64,000 bases of DNA from Candidatus Gastranaerophilales bacterium (GCA_944323045.1 CALUQX010000012.1:1-64000); one strand, 5' to 3'. Numbered from the stretch's first letter, positions 54,605-64,000 are shown. Numbers and translations are program-made. Notes: a model not told the origin generated them from the sequence alone.

Positions 54605-57600
54605 AAGAAGCCAGTTTTTCTACATTCATATTTAATTTATTGATTAATTTTTCTATTTTGTCAACTTTTTTGTTTAGTTTTGTTTCATCTGTTTCTTCTA
54701 ATGCTCCGAGAACCCGTTCCAATTTCATCTCAAGACGGTCAATACGTTCCTGCTGCTCTTCAAATTTATCTTCCAGAGTTTTAATTAAATCAGCTTTTTC
54801 CGGAACATAATTTTTAAGGTCACTTATAGTATTTTTAACCTGAGATATTTCATCATTTACATTATCAATTTCGTTAACTTTGTCAGTGAGCGAATTCATA
54901 TTAACAGTAGCGTTATCAACCCATTCACCGAGATACATCAAGACTTCTCTGATAACTTTGTTAGAATTTGCAGAGGCAGCCATAGCATTGTTAATTGCTG
55001 AAATCTTTCTTTCAATACGTTTCTGAATTTCAGTATTATCCAGATAATTAACCTTTTCATTCAGGTTATTAACCATACCGCGGAACGCATCAAGCCCTTC
55101 ACTCAAGGATTTGTATGAATTGTCGGAATTCAACAGCAGGGTATTAGTTCTTGTGCTGATGCTTACAATGTCTTCATTAATTTTATCAAAATCTTTTTTG
55201 AATCTTGCAAACTCTTCCTGAGTCAGAGTTGTCTGCAAATCTTTTACTGTATTTTCGATTTTAGAAACATTATCCGCAAGCTGGTTAAGTTCGTCATTAG
55301 GGGCAGCATCTGATATGTCGTTCAGAATCATCCTCAATTTTGCAATATCAGTTTCTACATCCTGAAGTGAATATGAATAACTATCATCGCCTGTATTGCT
55401 TGCAATTTGTCTTAACTGGTGCTGAACTACTTTAATATTATTAGAAATTTCATCAGTTTTTTCTTCGACAAATCCTTTAATTTCTTCAGTTTCTTCGATA
55501 AATGAGATTTGTTCAAAAACACTTGCGATAGCAGCCATTAATGATTCTTTGATATCATTTGCATTGCTGTCAACTTTATTGATATCACCTGCAATAACAT
55601 CTATTTTCTTTTGCAAATCCTGCAGGCAATCATCCATAGCAATTGTTCTGTCGCTTATTTCTGTGTCTTCAAGATATTGTCTCTGCGCAGAAATAAGTGA
55701 TTTAATATTTTTAATTTCACCTTCAACATCAAATCCGTCGAACACATCTTTCTCAGATAAGGCAACGACTTTGTCTTGCAATACCTGCAAAGTATTTTCT
55801 ATCTGGTCGCCTGTTACTGCTAAATCGTCAACTTTACTGTTAACATCCTGAAGGTTACTGATAATATGGTCATTATTAGTTTCCAGTTTAACCACATCAA
55901 TTTTATCTGTTAATTCAACTAGCGTATCGTGAATTCTGTCATCTGCTTCAGCAAAGGTATCAATTTTAGCAGAAACAACATCAACAGATTCAGCTATATC
56001 AGCCAGATTATTTTTCAAATCATCAGCAGATGATTTGACGCTGCTGTCTATTTTAGAAGATATATCAGCAAAGCCAGCTTGAAGATTGTCAGTAATAGAT
56101 TCAGCACGGCTGTCGATTTTTGAGGAAACATTATCTAATGTATCTGAAAAATCAGAAATATCATTTTTAATGTTATCTGTTACAGATGCAACACTGTTAT
56201 CTACACGTGATGCAATATTTTCAACAGAATCTGCGAGTTTCACATCTGCATTATAACAATCTCCGACCTTTTCGTGCAGCGAATCAAGACTTGATACAAT
56301 GTGTTCATTGTTTGTGTTGAATTTGAATACATCTATCTTGTCTGATAAAACTTCCATTGTTTTGACAATAGCACCGTCATTAAACGCAAAATCGTCAAAT
56401 TTCTGTCCGAATTCAGCAAGAGTTTGTTTAACATCTTTGTCATTACTTTCAATTTTTTCGGTTACCTGCCCGAGTGATGTTGCAATATTTTTGGTAAATC
56501 CTGCTACTCTGTCGACTGTTTCATTTACATCATTAATTTTTCCTGCGTTTTCAGCAATGTTATTCAAAACGCCTGTCATCTGATCGGCTACTGCAGAAAT
56601 GTTGTCAGCCTTTTCTGAGATTTCCGTAGATTTTCTCAACAACTGATCGTCAACAATTGAGAAGGTATCCATTTTTACAGACAACCCTTCCATTGCTTCC
56701 GCCAGTTTTGTATCGTAATCATGCGCCGCATCAGCTTTGTCATTCAACATATCAAGTGAAGTTGCAACATGTTCTTTTGTTGTGTCTACTTTCAAAATAT
56801 CAACTTTATCAGATATTTCTTTTATTGCATCGACAATTTTTTCATCGTTAGCAGTAAAGACATCTACTTTTTCTGATAAAGTTTCGACATTGCCATTGAG
56901 TTTTGAAACATCATTTGCAACTTTATCTGTCAGGACATTTACACTTCTTGAGAGAATTTCATTTGATGTAACTGTTTTATCAGAAACTTCATTCACGCTG
57001 TTCATCACAAGTTTGGCAGCAGAAGTGACTTTTTCTGAGACTTCTTTTATGTTTTCAACAATAGCCTGTTTATTTTCAGACATTTTGTCAGTAACAGAAA
57101 GCACGGTATCTTTTAAAACAGTTTTTTGTTCTTCAAAATTATTATTAATATCGGTTATATTATCAAGAATTTCCTGTTTATTTTCTGATGCTTTATCTGC
57201 AAGAACTTCCATACCGCTTATGATTGATTTTGTATTATCATCAAATTTGACGGCAACAGAATCCATAGATTGAGCAACAACTTCACCAACAGAAGATACA
57301 TTTTCCTGCAGTGCCCCGAATGTATTTGCAATACGTTCGTCATTACCGGCTATTGCATCAAGTTTAAGGTTCACATCCTCAAGCACCTGTGCATTTTTAT
57401 CTTCCTGCACAGATAAAATATCTGTTCTTGAAAGAATATCTTCCAGTACCTGTCCTGTTTTTTCACTATTTACAGACAGAGTATCTGTTTTAACCTGAAT
57501 ATCTTCCAAAGCCTGTCCGATTTTTTCACTATTTGCAGACAGAGAATCCGTTTTAGATTGAATTTCATCCAATGTCTGCCCGGTCTTGTCATTTTGAGCA

Positions 57601-60600
57601 GACAAAATATCTGTTCTGGAGAGAACTTCCTCCAATATTTGACCGCTTTTTTCACTTTGTAAAGACAATTCATCTGCTCTGGCAGCAATATTATCTATAG
57701 AAAGGCTTAATGCACTTTCCGGAGAAGAAAAACTGTCAACCTTGTGGGATAAAATATCAAGTTTATCACTAATTTTATCGCCGGCATCGCCAACCATTTC
57801 TATTTTGTCATTTATTGAATCCAGAACTTCTTTTGAGCGTTCATGCTGTTCGCCGGAAGCTTCAACTTTCTGTGCAAGTGAATCAACTGCCTCGACTACG
57901 CGTTCATCATTTGTACCGAATGTTTCAAGTTTGCTTGACAACATGTCAATACTATCAGTAACTCGTTCTGAATCAGCGCCAATATTATCAACTTTTCTAT
58001 TCAACTCATCAACACATTCAAATACTTTTACTGATTCTTCACCTAATGCCTCAACCTTATTTGAAAGTTCGCTGACATTTTCAACAACCTTATCAGAATT
58101 TGTGCCGAGTATTTCAACTTTGTCAGAAAGAGTATTCAATGACTGGCTTATTTCGTCATCAGAAACAGAGAAAGTATCAATCTTGTCGAGCATCACATCC
58201 ATTGTTCTTGTGATTCGTTCATCTGTTTCATTCATCGAATCCATTTTTTCGTTGAGGAACTGCATTCCCTGAGTAAGCTGCTCATTAGTTTCGTTACTGT
58301 CAAGTTTATTAGAAATCAAATCAAGTGACTGTGTAACCTGATCACTAACATTTGCAAAAGAATCCAGTTTATCAGAAATTGCAGCCGCTGACTGAACAAG
58401 TTCATCTGTTTTGCGGTCTATATTATCAGTTTTTTCAGTAATTTCAGAAACAGCATTTGACATTGAATCTGTGCGGATATTCATTGTCTCAACAGTTTCA
58501 TTAACTCCTGACACTTCGTTAGTCAGTTGTTCTGTTGTCTGTCTGAGTCCGCTGAATTTTTCTGCTATATTAACAAGCGAATTTACAATTCCGTCATCAT
58601 TGCTGCCTAACGCATCAACTTTTTCATAAATAGCCCCGAGTGCCTGTGAATTTTTTTCATTTGTTTCTGAAACATTATCAATTTTGCCGCTTAAAGATAT
58701 TAAAACATCTGTTGTCTCAGTATCATTAGCAGACGGCAGATTATCAAGTTTAGTAATAATTTCATCAGCTTTGGCATCTAGCTCCGCAACCCTGGTATGC
58801 AGCTCTTCATCCTGTTCTTTTGAAAGCAGTGCATCAATTTTTTCATGCATTGCATCCATTGACTCTGCAGAAGATTTTGCAACTTCTTTCATTGCAATAA
58901 GAATAATGTTTTTCAGATCTTTTAAACCTGACATTATTTGCATTTTGTTATTGCCGAGAATTTCATTAAATTCATCATTTGAATAGTGAACACCAAGTTC
59001 TTCAACCTTAACGCCCAACTGGTTCAGAATAAGTAAAATTTCTTCTTTTGTATCATTATCATCTTCTTTGGAAGATTGTTTATTTTCCAATTCCGTGAAT
59101 TTTGCGGCAAGTTCAGTTTTCAAACTGTCAACTGTCCACATCAAATCATTCGCACTTACCGGTACACCAATATATCCTTTTAAATCCTCAAGAACTGATT
59201 CTAATTTAACATTCAATGCATTAGTAACATCTACAGCCATATTAGAAAACATATTAGAATAATTTGAAGTCAATTCACTTATTTTTTCATCAATACCTGT
59301 TAAAAGTGATTTCCATTCATTAATAACCTGAGAATTATTTTCCATACTGCCGGCTATTCCGCGGCTGATGTCTTCTACAGCAGATTTGAGCATTTCCAGA
59401 TTATTCTGAGTCTGTGAATTCATAGTTTCGCTGACTTCATTTATCTTAGAAACTGTGTCTGCATAAATCTTTTCCAGACCTTCTGCTAAAGTCTGATTCT
59501 GTCCGAGACTCATCTGTATTTGCGTATTTACATTTGTATAAATTTGTCCGAGTTGTTCTTTTAACTCGGTAAGATTTGAAGAAACATCACTGTCAATAAT
59601 GCTTTGCAAGCTCGTTTTAACAGGTTCTAATGCTTCAACAATATCATCTGTTTTACCGTTCAGTATATCAGCAAATTCATGGTTAAAATCATCACTGCTT
59701 TTCTTAAGTTCAGACAATTTTTCATAGTAATTATTTATATTTTCAGCAAAACTGTTTTGCAATGCAGACAGACGTTCTGAAATTTTATCGTCTAAAACAG
59801 CCCCTTCATTTCTATAAGCATCACTTATATCGTTAATAAATTTTCTGATGCTTTCATTCATTTCTTTTATTTCATTGAAATTAGAAGGAACATCCTGTGA
59901 GAGATAGTTGTTTACAAAATCAAGCTTGGTGCTGACAATATTAATTGCAGAAGTCAAGGTTTCGACATTTTCACCGGCTTTCTGATGAAAATCAAATGAA
60001 ATATCATCAAGTTTTGCAGACATCTCATTCATACTTGTTGTTATTGCATTTTCATTTGTGGCACTTATTGAATTAACATTTTCAGCAATGTCATTCAATT
60101 TGTCCATAAAATCCATTGACTGCAATGATTTTAAAATCTGTTCTATTTTTTCTTTATTTTCTACAAGGTCGTTATTCAAAAAGTTTGAATTATCAACGAT
60201 TTTTTGAATAAAATCAGTTAAATCACCGCGAAATGCATTAAAATCTTCTTCAGTTATTATGGCAGAGAATTTTCTGTCTAAATCGTCAAGTTTTGCATTA
60301 ACTTTTTCATTTTCGCCGACTTCCTGAACAAGATTTTTTACATTGTCAATAACATAAGCCAGCGCGTCAATTTTGTTGTTAACAGTATCAAAATCCAGTG
60401 ACAGTCCTATTTCATTTACATGTGCGTCAAGGTCATTAACCCTGTCAATAACATCTTCTATTTTTTGCTGTGCAACATCAAAGTTTTCACGTGTTAAAAG
60501 CTGTGATACAGCACGCGCAAGTTCATCATTCTTCTGGTCAAAAATCTGCAATGAGGACAGAATTCCATTTGTTGCAAGATAAATATTTTCCAGTTCTTTT

Positions 60601-61367
60601 TTAATGATGTCATTTTGAACAGTCGGATCCATAGACATAATGTTTTGTATAATAGATTGCAGACTGTTATTTACATCTATAATATTTGCTTCAAATCCAT
60701 GATTTAAATTTTCCAACACATTGAGTTTTTCTACAAGTTTGTTTTCGGAAGACATCTGTGCAGAGGCAAGCGCCGCACCGCTTGAGTTAATGTAATCTTT
60801 TATATCAGAAGTTTTTAATTCCATCAATTCGCGGTAATTTGTTGATTGTAATACAAGATTTTCACCGAGTGCACGAATATCATCGGCAAGACTTGAGATA
60901 CCTTGAGACTGTTTCTCATCAGCATTCTGGCGTTCATTTTGCATTACTGCATGCTGTCTTGCTATTTCCTGATTTATACTATTAATTAAATCACGGGTTG
61001 TATCAAAGTTTAGAGAAATTTGACCTGAAATTTCATCGTTTACTTTAGAGAGATTTTCGTCAACTTTTTGGATTAAAGAATCAATATCAGAGGTTTTTGC
61101 TGCAGTTTCCTGATTAGAACTTATATATCTGAATGCCTGTGCAAATTCATCATATTTTGATTGGTCAGCATTATAACGCTCTTCCAATTTGGAGCGAATT
61201 TCTGTTAAATAATCTTTAACAATCTTATTTGTTTCATAATCATTCTTAATTTCATCTAATTTTTCCCCAATCAAAGCCAGAGATTTGCCTGTTTCATCAG
61301 CGCTAATATCTGTATCGAGTTTCAAAGTTCTAAGTATTTCAGCAATTTCTTCAATTGTTTGTGCCAT
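54588..61367 (-). CDS. Giant soluble coiled-coil repeat protein, 2259 aa
   Basis: No family is recognised. From the ATG at 61367 (matching MAQTIEEIAEILRTLK; upstream codons lack a ribosome site) the protein is almost wholly heptad-type helix, rich in Asp, Glu, Lys, Ser and Asn, without signal peptide or membrane segment. Residues 990-1345 form 17 tandem units of 21 residues (one of 20), i.e. three heptads, of the type VTDSIDMLSSKLETFGTNDER. Residues after that hold a longer repeat with the block KIDV-K-N-T-N-HI--SLD-L in three copies. It should form a very long intracellular rod, about one to three hundred nanometres if fully helical. A scaffold, cytoskeletal or polarity role is plausible but unproven. 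It is cotranslated with glcD. Confidence 0.85.
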   Translation of the reverse strand: MAQTIEEIAEILRTLKLDTDISADETGKSLALIGEKLDEIKNDYETNKIVKDYLTEIRSKLEERYNADQSKYDEFAQAFRYISSNQETAAKTSDIDSLIQKVDENLSKVNDEISGQISLNFDTTRDLINSINQEIARQHAVMQNERQNADEKQSQGISSLADDIRALGENLVLQSTNYRELMELKTSDIKDYINSSGAALASAQMSSENKLVEKLNVLENLNHGFEANIIDVNNSLQSIIQNIMSMDPTVQNDIIKKELENIYLATNGILSSLQIFDQKNDELARAVSQLLTRENFDVAQQKIEDVIDRVNDLDAHVNEIGLSLDFDTVNNKIDALAYVIDNVKNLVQEVGENEKVNAKLDDLDRKFSAIITEEDFNAFRGDLTDFIQKIVDNSNFLNNDLVENKEKIEQILKSLQSMDFMDKLNDIAENVNSISATNENAITTSMNEMSAKLDDISFDFHQKAGENVETLTSAINIVSTKLDFVNNYLSQDVPSNFNEIKEMNESIRKFINDISDAYRNEGAVLDDKISERLSALQNSFAENINNYYEKLSELKKSSDDFNHEFADILNGKTDDIVEALEPVKTSLQSIIDSDVSSNLTELKEQLGQIYTNVNTQIQMSLGQNQTLAEGLEKIYADTVSKINEVSETMNSQTQNNLEMLKSAVEDISRGIAGSMENNSQVINEWKSLLTGIDEKISELTSNYSNMFSNMAVDVTNALNVKLESVLEDLKGYIGVPVSANDLMWTVDSLKTELAAKFTELENKQSSKEDDNDTKEEILLILNQLGVKVEELGVHYSNDEFNEILGNNKMQIMSGLKDLKNIILIAMKEVAKSSAESMDAMHEKIDALLSKEQDEELHTRVAELDAKADEIITKLDNLPSANDTETTDVLISLSGKIDNVSETNEKNSQALGAIYEKVDALGSNDDGIVNSLVNIAEKFSGLRQTTEQLTNEVSGVNETVETMNIRTDSMSNAVSEITEKTDNIDRKTDELVQSAAAISDKLDSFANVSDQVTQSLDLISNKLDSNETNEQLTQGMQFLNEKMDSMNETDERITRTMDVMLDKIDTFSVSDDEISQSLNTLSDKVEILGTNSDKVVENVSELSNKVEALGEESVKVFECVDELNRKVDNIGADSERVTDSIDMLSSKLETFGTNDERVVEAVDSLAQKVEASGEQHERSKEVLDSINDKIEMVGDAGDKISDKLDILSHKVDSFSSPESALSLSIDNIAARADELSLQSEKSGQILEEVLSRTDILSAQNDKTGQTLDEIQSKTDSLSANSEKIGQALEDIQVKTDTLSVNSEKTGQVLEDILSRTDILSVQEDKNAQVLEDVNLKLDAIAGNDERIANTFGALQENVSSVGEVVAQSMDSVAVKFDDNTKSIISGMEVLADKASENKQEILDNITDINNNFEEQKTVLKDTVLSVTDKMSENKQAIVENIKEVSEKVTSAAKLVMNSVNEVSDKTVTSNEILSRSVNVLTDKVANDVSKLNGNVETLSEKVDVFTANDEKIVDAIKEISDKVDILKVDTTKEHVATSLDMLNDKADAAHDYDTKLAEAMEGLSVKMDTFSIVDDQLLRKSTEISEKADNISAVADQMTGVLNNIAENAGKINDVNETVDRVAGFTKNIATSLGQVTEKIESNDKDVKQTLAEFGQKFDDFAFNDGAIVKTMEVLSDKIDVFKFNTNNEHIVSSLDSLHEKVGDCYNADVKLADSVENIASRVDNSVASVTDNIKNDISDFSDTLDNVSSKIDSRAESITDNLQAGFADISSKIDSSVKSSADDLKNNLADIAESVDVVSAKIDTFAEADDRIHDTLVELTDKIDVVKLETNNDHIISNLQDVNSKVDDLAVTGDQIENTLQVLQDKVVALSEKDVFDGFDVEGEIKNIKSLISAQRQYLEDTEISDRTIAMDDCLQDLQKKIDVIAGDINKVDSNANDIKESLMAAIASVFEQISFIEETEEIKGFVEEKTDEISNNIKVVQHQLRQIASNTGDDSYSYSLQDVETDIAKLRMILNDISDAAPNDELNQLADNVSKIENTVKDLQTTLTQEEFARFKKDFDKINEDIVSISTRTNTLLLNSDNSYKSLSEGLDAFRGMVNNLNEKVNYLDNTEIQKRIERKISAINNAMAASANSNKVIREVLMYLGEWVDNATVNMNSLTDKVNEIDNVNDEISQVKNTISDLKNYVPEKADLIKTLEDKFEEQQERIDRLEMKLERVLGALEETDETKLNKKVDKIEKLINKLNMNVEKLASYVDEE
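57333..58400 (-). repeat. 21-residue (63-base) tandem repeat array in the giant gene
   Basis: Seventeen units in frame, 16 of 21 residues and one of 20. Position 6 is mostly Asp, position 11 mostly Lys and position 13 mostly Asp; units end in D/E-R/K. The last five or so units (about 57333-57680) are the most alike, with ..LE-I-SKTD-LS-N-EK.., suggesting the most recent duplication there. Confidence 0.88.
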
Positions 61368-61500
61368 TTCTCTTCTCTTTCCTATAAAGTTAGTATAATC
61401 TCCCTTATATATTATATTAACAGAATAACACAAAATAACGCAAAAATGTTAACGAATTTTACTAAAATTGTAAAGAAAAAGTTTTTATTTTCAATTTTAG

Positions 61501-61509
61501 TGTTATGAT
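61501..61509 (+). promoter_or_regulatory. Extended -10 promoter of the oxidoreductase operon
   Basis: TGTTATGAT (61501-61509) places a start site near 61516, giving a leader of about 29 bases with ribosome site GAGGAAAG before the ATG at 61545. Confidence 0.4.
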
Positions 61510-61544
61510 AAATATCAGACATGGAAATTTTGGGTGAGGAAAGT

Positions 61545-61757
61545 ATGAATTACATAACAATTGATAAAGAAAAATGCAAAGCCTGTTATTTATGTATAAA
61601 TGAATGCCCTAAAAAGCTTTTAAAAGTAAGTTCTCAGACAAACAATCTGGGAGATCATGTTGTGGAATTTGACGATCCGGAGCATCAATGTCTGGCATGT
61701 GCAATGTGCGCGCAAAGATGTCCTGATATGGCAATTACAGGAGTTTTTAAAGGATAA
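61545..61757 (+). CDS. vorD: 2-oxoacid:ferredoxin oxidoreductase delta subunit (2[4Fe-4S] ferredoxin)
   Basis: A 70-residue dicluster ferredoxin with CKACYLCINECP and CLACAMCAQRCP motifs. It carries electrons out of the oxidoreductase to free ferredoxin. I chose the ATG at 61545, with GAGGA nearby; the ATG at 61521 adds eight residues. The alpha subunit follows after five bases. KorD/VorD naming depends on the substrate. Confidence 0.9.
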   Translation: MNYITIDKEKCKACYLCINECPKKLLKVSSQTNNLGDHVVEFDDPEHQCLACAMCAQRCPDMAITGVFKG

Positions 61758-61762
61758 ATATT

Positions 61763-62839
61763 ATGACAGAATGTTTAATCAAAGAAAATAAAAAAGTTTT
61801 AATAAAAGGCAATTACGCAATTGCGCAGGCGGCAATAAAAGCCGGATGTGAATGTTATTTTGGCTACCCGATTACCCCGCAAAGCGAGATTGGCGAATAT
61901 ATGAGCGGCAAAATGCAGGAACTTCACAGAGCATATGTCTCTGCCGAAAGCGAACTTGCAGCAATTAATATGGTTGTCGGGGCATGCTCAACCGGTGCAA
62001 AAGCCATGACCTCTTCTTCTTCCTGTGCTGTTGCATTGATGCAGGAAGCATTATCTTATGCAACATCAGATGAGTTACCGGTTGTTTTAGTCAGTGTAAT
62101 GAGAGCAGGTCCGGGGCTGGGTAACATTTATCCATCTCAAGGTGACTACAATCAGGCTGTCAATGGCGGCGGAGACGGAGACTACAAATTAATTGTTCTC
62201 TCTCCTTCTACTGTTCAGGAATGTATTGATTTAACCTATAAAACATTCTATCTGGCACACAAATACAGAAATCCGGCTGTCTTACTTGCTGACGGGCTTT
62301 TGGGGCAGATGATGGAACCTGTAGAATTTACAGATTATCCTTACCCTGCAATAGACAATTCTGACTGGGCATTGACCGGTGCAAAAGGGCGTTCTGGACG
62401 CGTAATCCGTTCTTATGCGCCATTAGAAGAGCCTCAATGCGAGCACATCAAAAAAATGTTTAACAAATACAAACTTCTGGAAGAAAATGAGGTTATGTAT
62501 GAAGAAGCTGATATTGAAGATGCCGATATCGTTGTAACATGTTTTGGCAGTCTTGCACGAAATGTTAAATCTGCAATTAAGGCATGCCGTCAAAAAGGTT
62601 TAAAAGTCGGGTTCTTTAGACCTATAACTTTATTCCCGTTCCCTAACAGACGTCTGAATGAAATTGCTGATTCTGTTAAAAAAATTCTCGTTACAGAGGT
62701 CAATATGGGGCAGATGCTCAAAGATGTCAAACTGGCAGTAAACGGAAAAATCCCTGTCAGTTTCTACGGCAAACCTGTAGGTGCATGGCCTAATGTAGAC
62801 GATATCGCAGAGGCTATTGAAAAAGAAATTAAAGGATAA
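61763..62839 (+). CDS. vorB: 2-oxoacid:ferredoxin oxidoreductase alpha subunit (VorB/KorA type)
   Basis: A 358-residue subunit with GNYAIAQAAIKAGCECYFGYPITPQSEI, AESELAAINMVVGACSTGAKAMTSSSS and LLADGLLGQMMEPVEF, followed by DWALTGAKGR. This pattern fits the 2-ketoisovalerate (Vor) branch; 2-oxoglutarate cannot be excluded. The reaction is oxidative decarboxylation of a 2-oxo acid to acyl-CoA, CO2 and reduced ferredoxin. Subunits D, B, A and C are in order in one operon. Confidence 0.9.
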   Translation: MTECLIKENKKVLIKGNYAIAQAAIKAGCECYFGYPITPQSEIGEYMSGKMQELHRAYVSAESELAAINMVVGACSTGAKAMTSSSSCAVALMQEALSYATSDELPVVLVSVMRAGPGLGNIYPSQGDYNQAVNGGGDGDYKLIVLSPSTVQECIDLTYKTFYLAHKYRNPAVLLADGLLGQMMEPVEFTDYPYPAIDNSDWALTGAKGRSGRVIRSYAPLEEPQCEHIKKMFNKYKLLEENEVMYEEADIEDADIVVTCFGSLARNVKSAIKACRQKGLKVGFFRPITLFPFPNRRLNEIADSVKKILVTEVNMGQMLKDVKLAVNGKIPVSFYGKPVGAWPNVDDIAEAIEKEIKG

Positions 62840-62844
62840 CAATA

Positions 62845-63597
62845 ATGGCAACACAAGTTTTTGAAATACCAAAATCATTTAAAAAAGATATGAAATACAC
62901 ATTCTGTCCGGGATGTGACCACGGGGTTGCAATACGTTTGGTTGCGGAATTGCTTGACGAACTCAACCTCAGAGAAAAGACCATTTTAGCCGCATCTATC
63001 GGCTGTTCAGTGACAATTTACGATTTTCTTGATGTTGATTCTATTGAAGCGCCTCATGGCAGAGCGTTAGCAGAAGCAACCGGAGTAAAGCGCGCACGCC
63101 CTGACAAATTTGTATTTACCTATCAAGGTGATGGTGATTTTGCCTCTATTGGTCTGGCTGAAAGTATGCATGCTGCCTTAAGAGGTGAAAACTTAACCGC
63201 AATATGTATAAACAACACAACTTACGGTATGACAGGCGGACAACTCGGACCGACAACACTTCTGGGGCAGGTAACCACAACTTCGCCTACCGGACGCAAT
63301 ATTGAATATTACGGTTATCCAATCAAAATTGCAGAGCACATTGCATTATGTGATGGCACAGCATTTAGTGCACGTGTATCACTTGATTCAATCGCTAATA
63401 TTAGAAAAGCCAAGCAGGCGCTTAAAAAAGCTTTTGAAGTTCAATTGCAGGGGTTAGGATTCGGATTTGTTGAAATACTTTCAACCTGTCCTACCAACTG
63501 GAAAATGACGCCGCAGCAGGCTCATGAAAGAGTTAGAAACGAAATGATGCCTGTGTTTAAACCGGGTATTTATAAGGATGTTACAGCACAAAACTAG
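62845..63597 (+). CDS. vorA: 2-oxoacid:ferredoxin oxidoreductase beta (TPP-binding) subunit
   Basis: A 250-residue subunit with FCPGCDHGVAIRL, SIGCSVTIYDFLDVD, and the thiamine diphosphate motif YQGDGDFASIGLAE...NN (about 95-125), then TYGMTGGQLGPTTL. It binds TPP and holds the decarboxylation site. Start five bases after the alpha subunit. Confidence 0.93.
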   Translation: MATQVFEIPKSFKKDMKYTFCPGCDHGVAIRLVAELLDELNLREKTILAASIGCSVTIYDFLDVDSIEAPHGRALAEATGVKRARPDKFVFTYQGDGDFASIGLAESMHAALRGENLTAICINNTTYGMTGGQLGPTTLLGQVTTTSPTGRNIEYYGYPIKIAEHIALCDGTAFSARVSLDSIANIRKAKQALKKAFEVQLQGLGFGFVEILSTCPTNWKMTPQQAHERVRNEMMPVFKPGIYKDVTAQN

Positions 63598-63618
63598 TTA
63601 TTAAAGGAATTATGAGTG

Positions 63619-64000
63619 ATGAATGAAAAGAATTTTATAATCGCCGGATTTGGCGGACAAGGTGTATTACTGGCTGGAGAAGTTTTAGCAAACGCATTTA
63701 TGCTTGCAGGCAAAAATGTTACCTGGTATCCATGTTACGGGGCTGAAATGCGCGGAGGTACAGTTAACTGTGAAATAGTCATGAATGACGAACCTGTCAG
63801 CGCTGTAAACAAAAAAGAAGCTGATTTTGTCATTGCACTAAATCAAGCATCTTTCAACAAATTCGTGTCTAAAATTAAAAAAGGCGGGTTGATGATTGTA
63901 AATTCTTCTCTTGCAAAAGAAATAAAAACACGCACTGATATCAACTATTTATTTGCACCAATAACCAAATTGGCAGAGAATTTAGGCAACATAAAAATGA
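63619..64000 (+). CDS. vorC: 2-oxoacid:ferredoxin oxidoreductase gamma subunit, partial
   Basis: The gene runs off the window after about 127 codons. It begins NEKNFIIAGFGGQGVLLAGEVL and has WYPCYGAEMRGGTVNCEIV, the pattern of gamma subunits, which help bind CoA and assemble the complex. AAAGG at 63603-63607 is the likely ribosome site. GTG at 63616 is an alternative start. About 50-60 residues are missing at the 3' end. Confidence 0.9.
   Translation, partial: MNEKNFIIAGFGGQGVLLAGEVLANAFMLAGKNVTWYPCYGAEMRGGTVNCEIVMNDEPVSAVNKKEADFVIALNQASFNKFVSKIKKGGLMIVNSSLAKEIKTRTDINYLFAPITKLAENLGNIKM

Noticed and set aside
55549-59262. Several plus-strand open frames of 60-180 codons inside the giant gene
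   Set aside because: They are Ser/Phe/Leu-rich complements of the heptad repeat, without ribosome sites or family matches.

Overview
The window looks like chromosome of a low-GC, Gram-negative, anaerobic relative of cyanobacteria, most probably a gut Gastranaerophilales (Melainabacteria/Vampirovibrionia). Direct support: two genes of the cyanobacterial/plastid ycf type (a Ycf23/DUF561 protein and a Ycf45-like R3H AAA ATPase), an MlaE permease implying an outer membrane, prepilin-like proteins, a reverse rubrerythrin and a ferredoxin-linked 2-oxoacid oxidoreductase typical of anaerobes. The taxonomic placement is inference. No rRNA, tRNA, CRISPR array, integrase or transposase was seen.

Layout. 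0.2-3.7 kb: uvrA plus a secreted protein. 3.7-9 kb: dinD, a prepilin-like gene divergent from a small XRE regulator, two related membrane proteins, and a Ycf45-like ATPase with glutaredoxin. 9-18 kb: gatD divergent from tatD-tlyA, then a tig-clpP-clpX-polA gene string. 18-24 kb: a MATE exporter, ndk-tgt, a 0.5-kb island of short repeats and hairpins, and secA. 24.3-34 kb: a large lineage-specific protein, then a compact one-strand set of phage head genes (zinc-ribbon protein, LuxR-type regulator, amidase, coat, scaffold-like, adaptor-like, small terminase, unknown, portal, large terminase) with no tail, integrase or replication genes. 34-47 kb: miaB, an acyl-CoA synthetase, rubrerythrin, rpsB-tsf, folC, a glycosyltransferase, Ycf23, a secreted HtrA-like protease, ilvE and mlaE. 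47-51 kb: sensor kinase, response regulator and a degenerate GspE/PilB-type ATPase in one direction. 51-54.6 kb: rplI, a MetE/UroD-like methyltransferase with a CooC-like ATPase, and glcD. 54.6-61.4 kb: one giant gene for a 2,259-residue soluble coiled-coil protein with an exact 21-residue repeat array. 61.5 kb to the end: a four-subunit 2-oxoacid:ferredoxin oxidoreductase, its last gene cut by the window edge.

How they work together. Protein quality control (trigger factor, ClpXP), translation (rpsB, tsf, rplI), tRNA modification (tgt, miaB) and DNA repair (uvrA, polA, dinD) are ordinary core functions. IlvE and the Vor-type oxidoreductase could link branched-chain amino acids to ferredoxin reduction. 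The most unusual items are the tail-less but intact phage head cluster with a candidate antisense small RNA, the giant heptad-repeat protein overlapping glcD, the kinase/regulator/degenerate-ATPase cassette, the MetE-like/CooC-like pair, and a recurring promoter layout (extended -10 box directly before the start codon, no Shine-Dalgarno) suggesting leaderless mRNAs.
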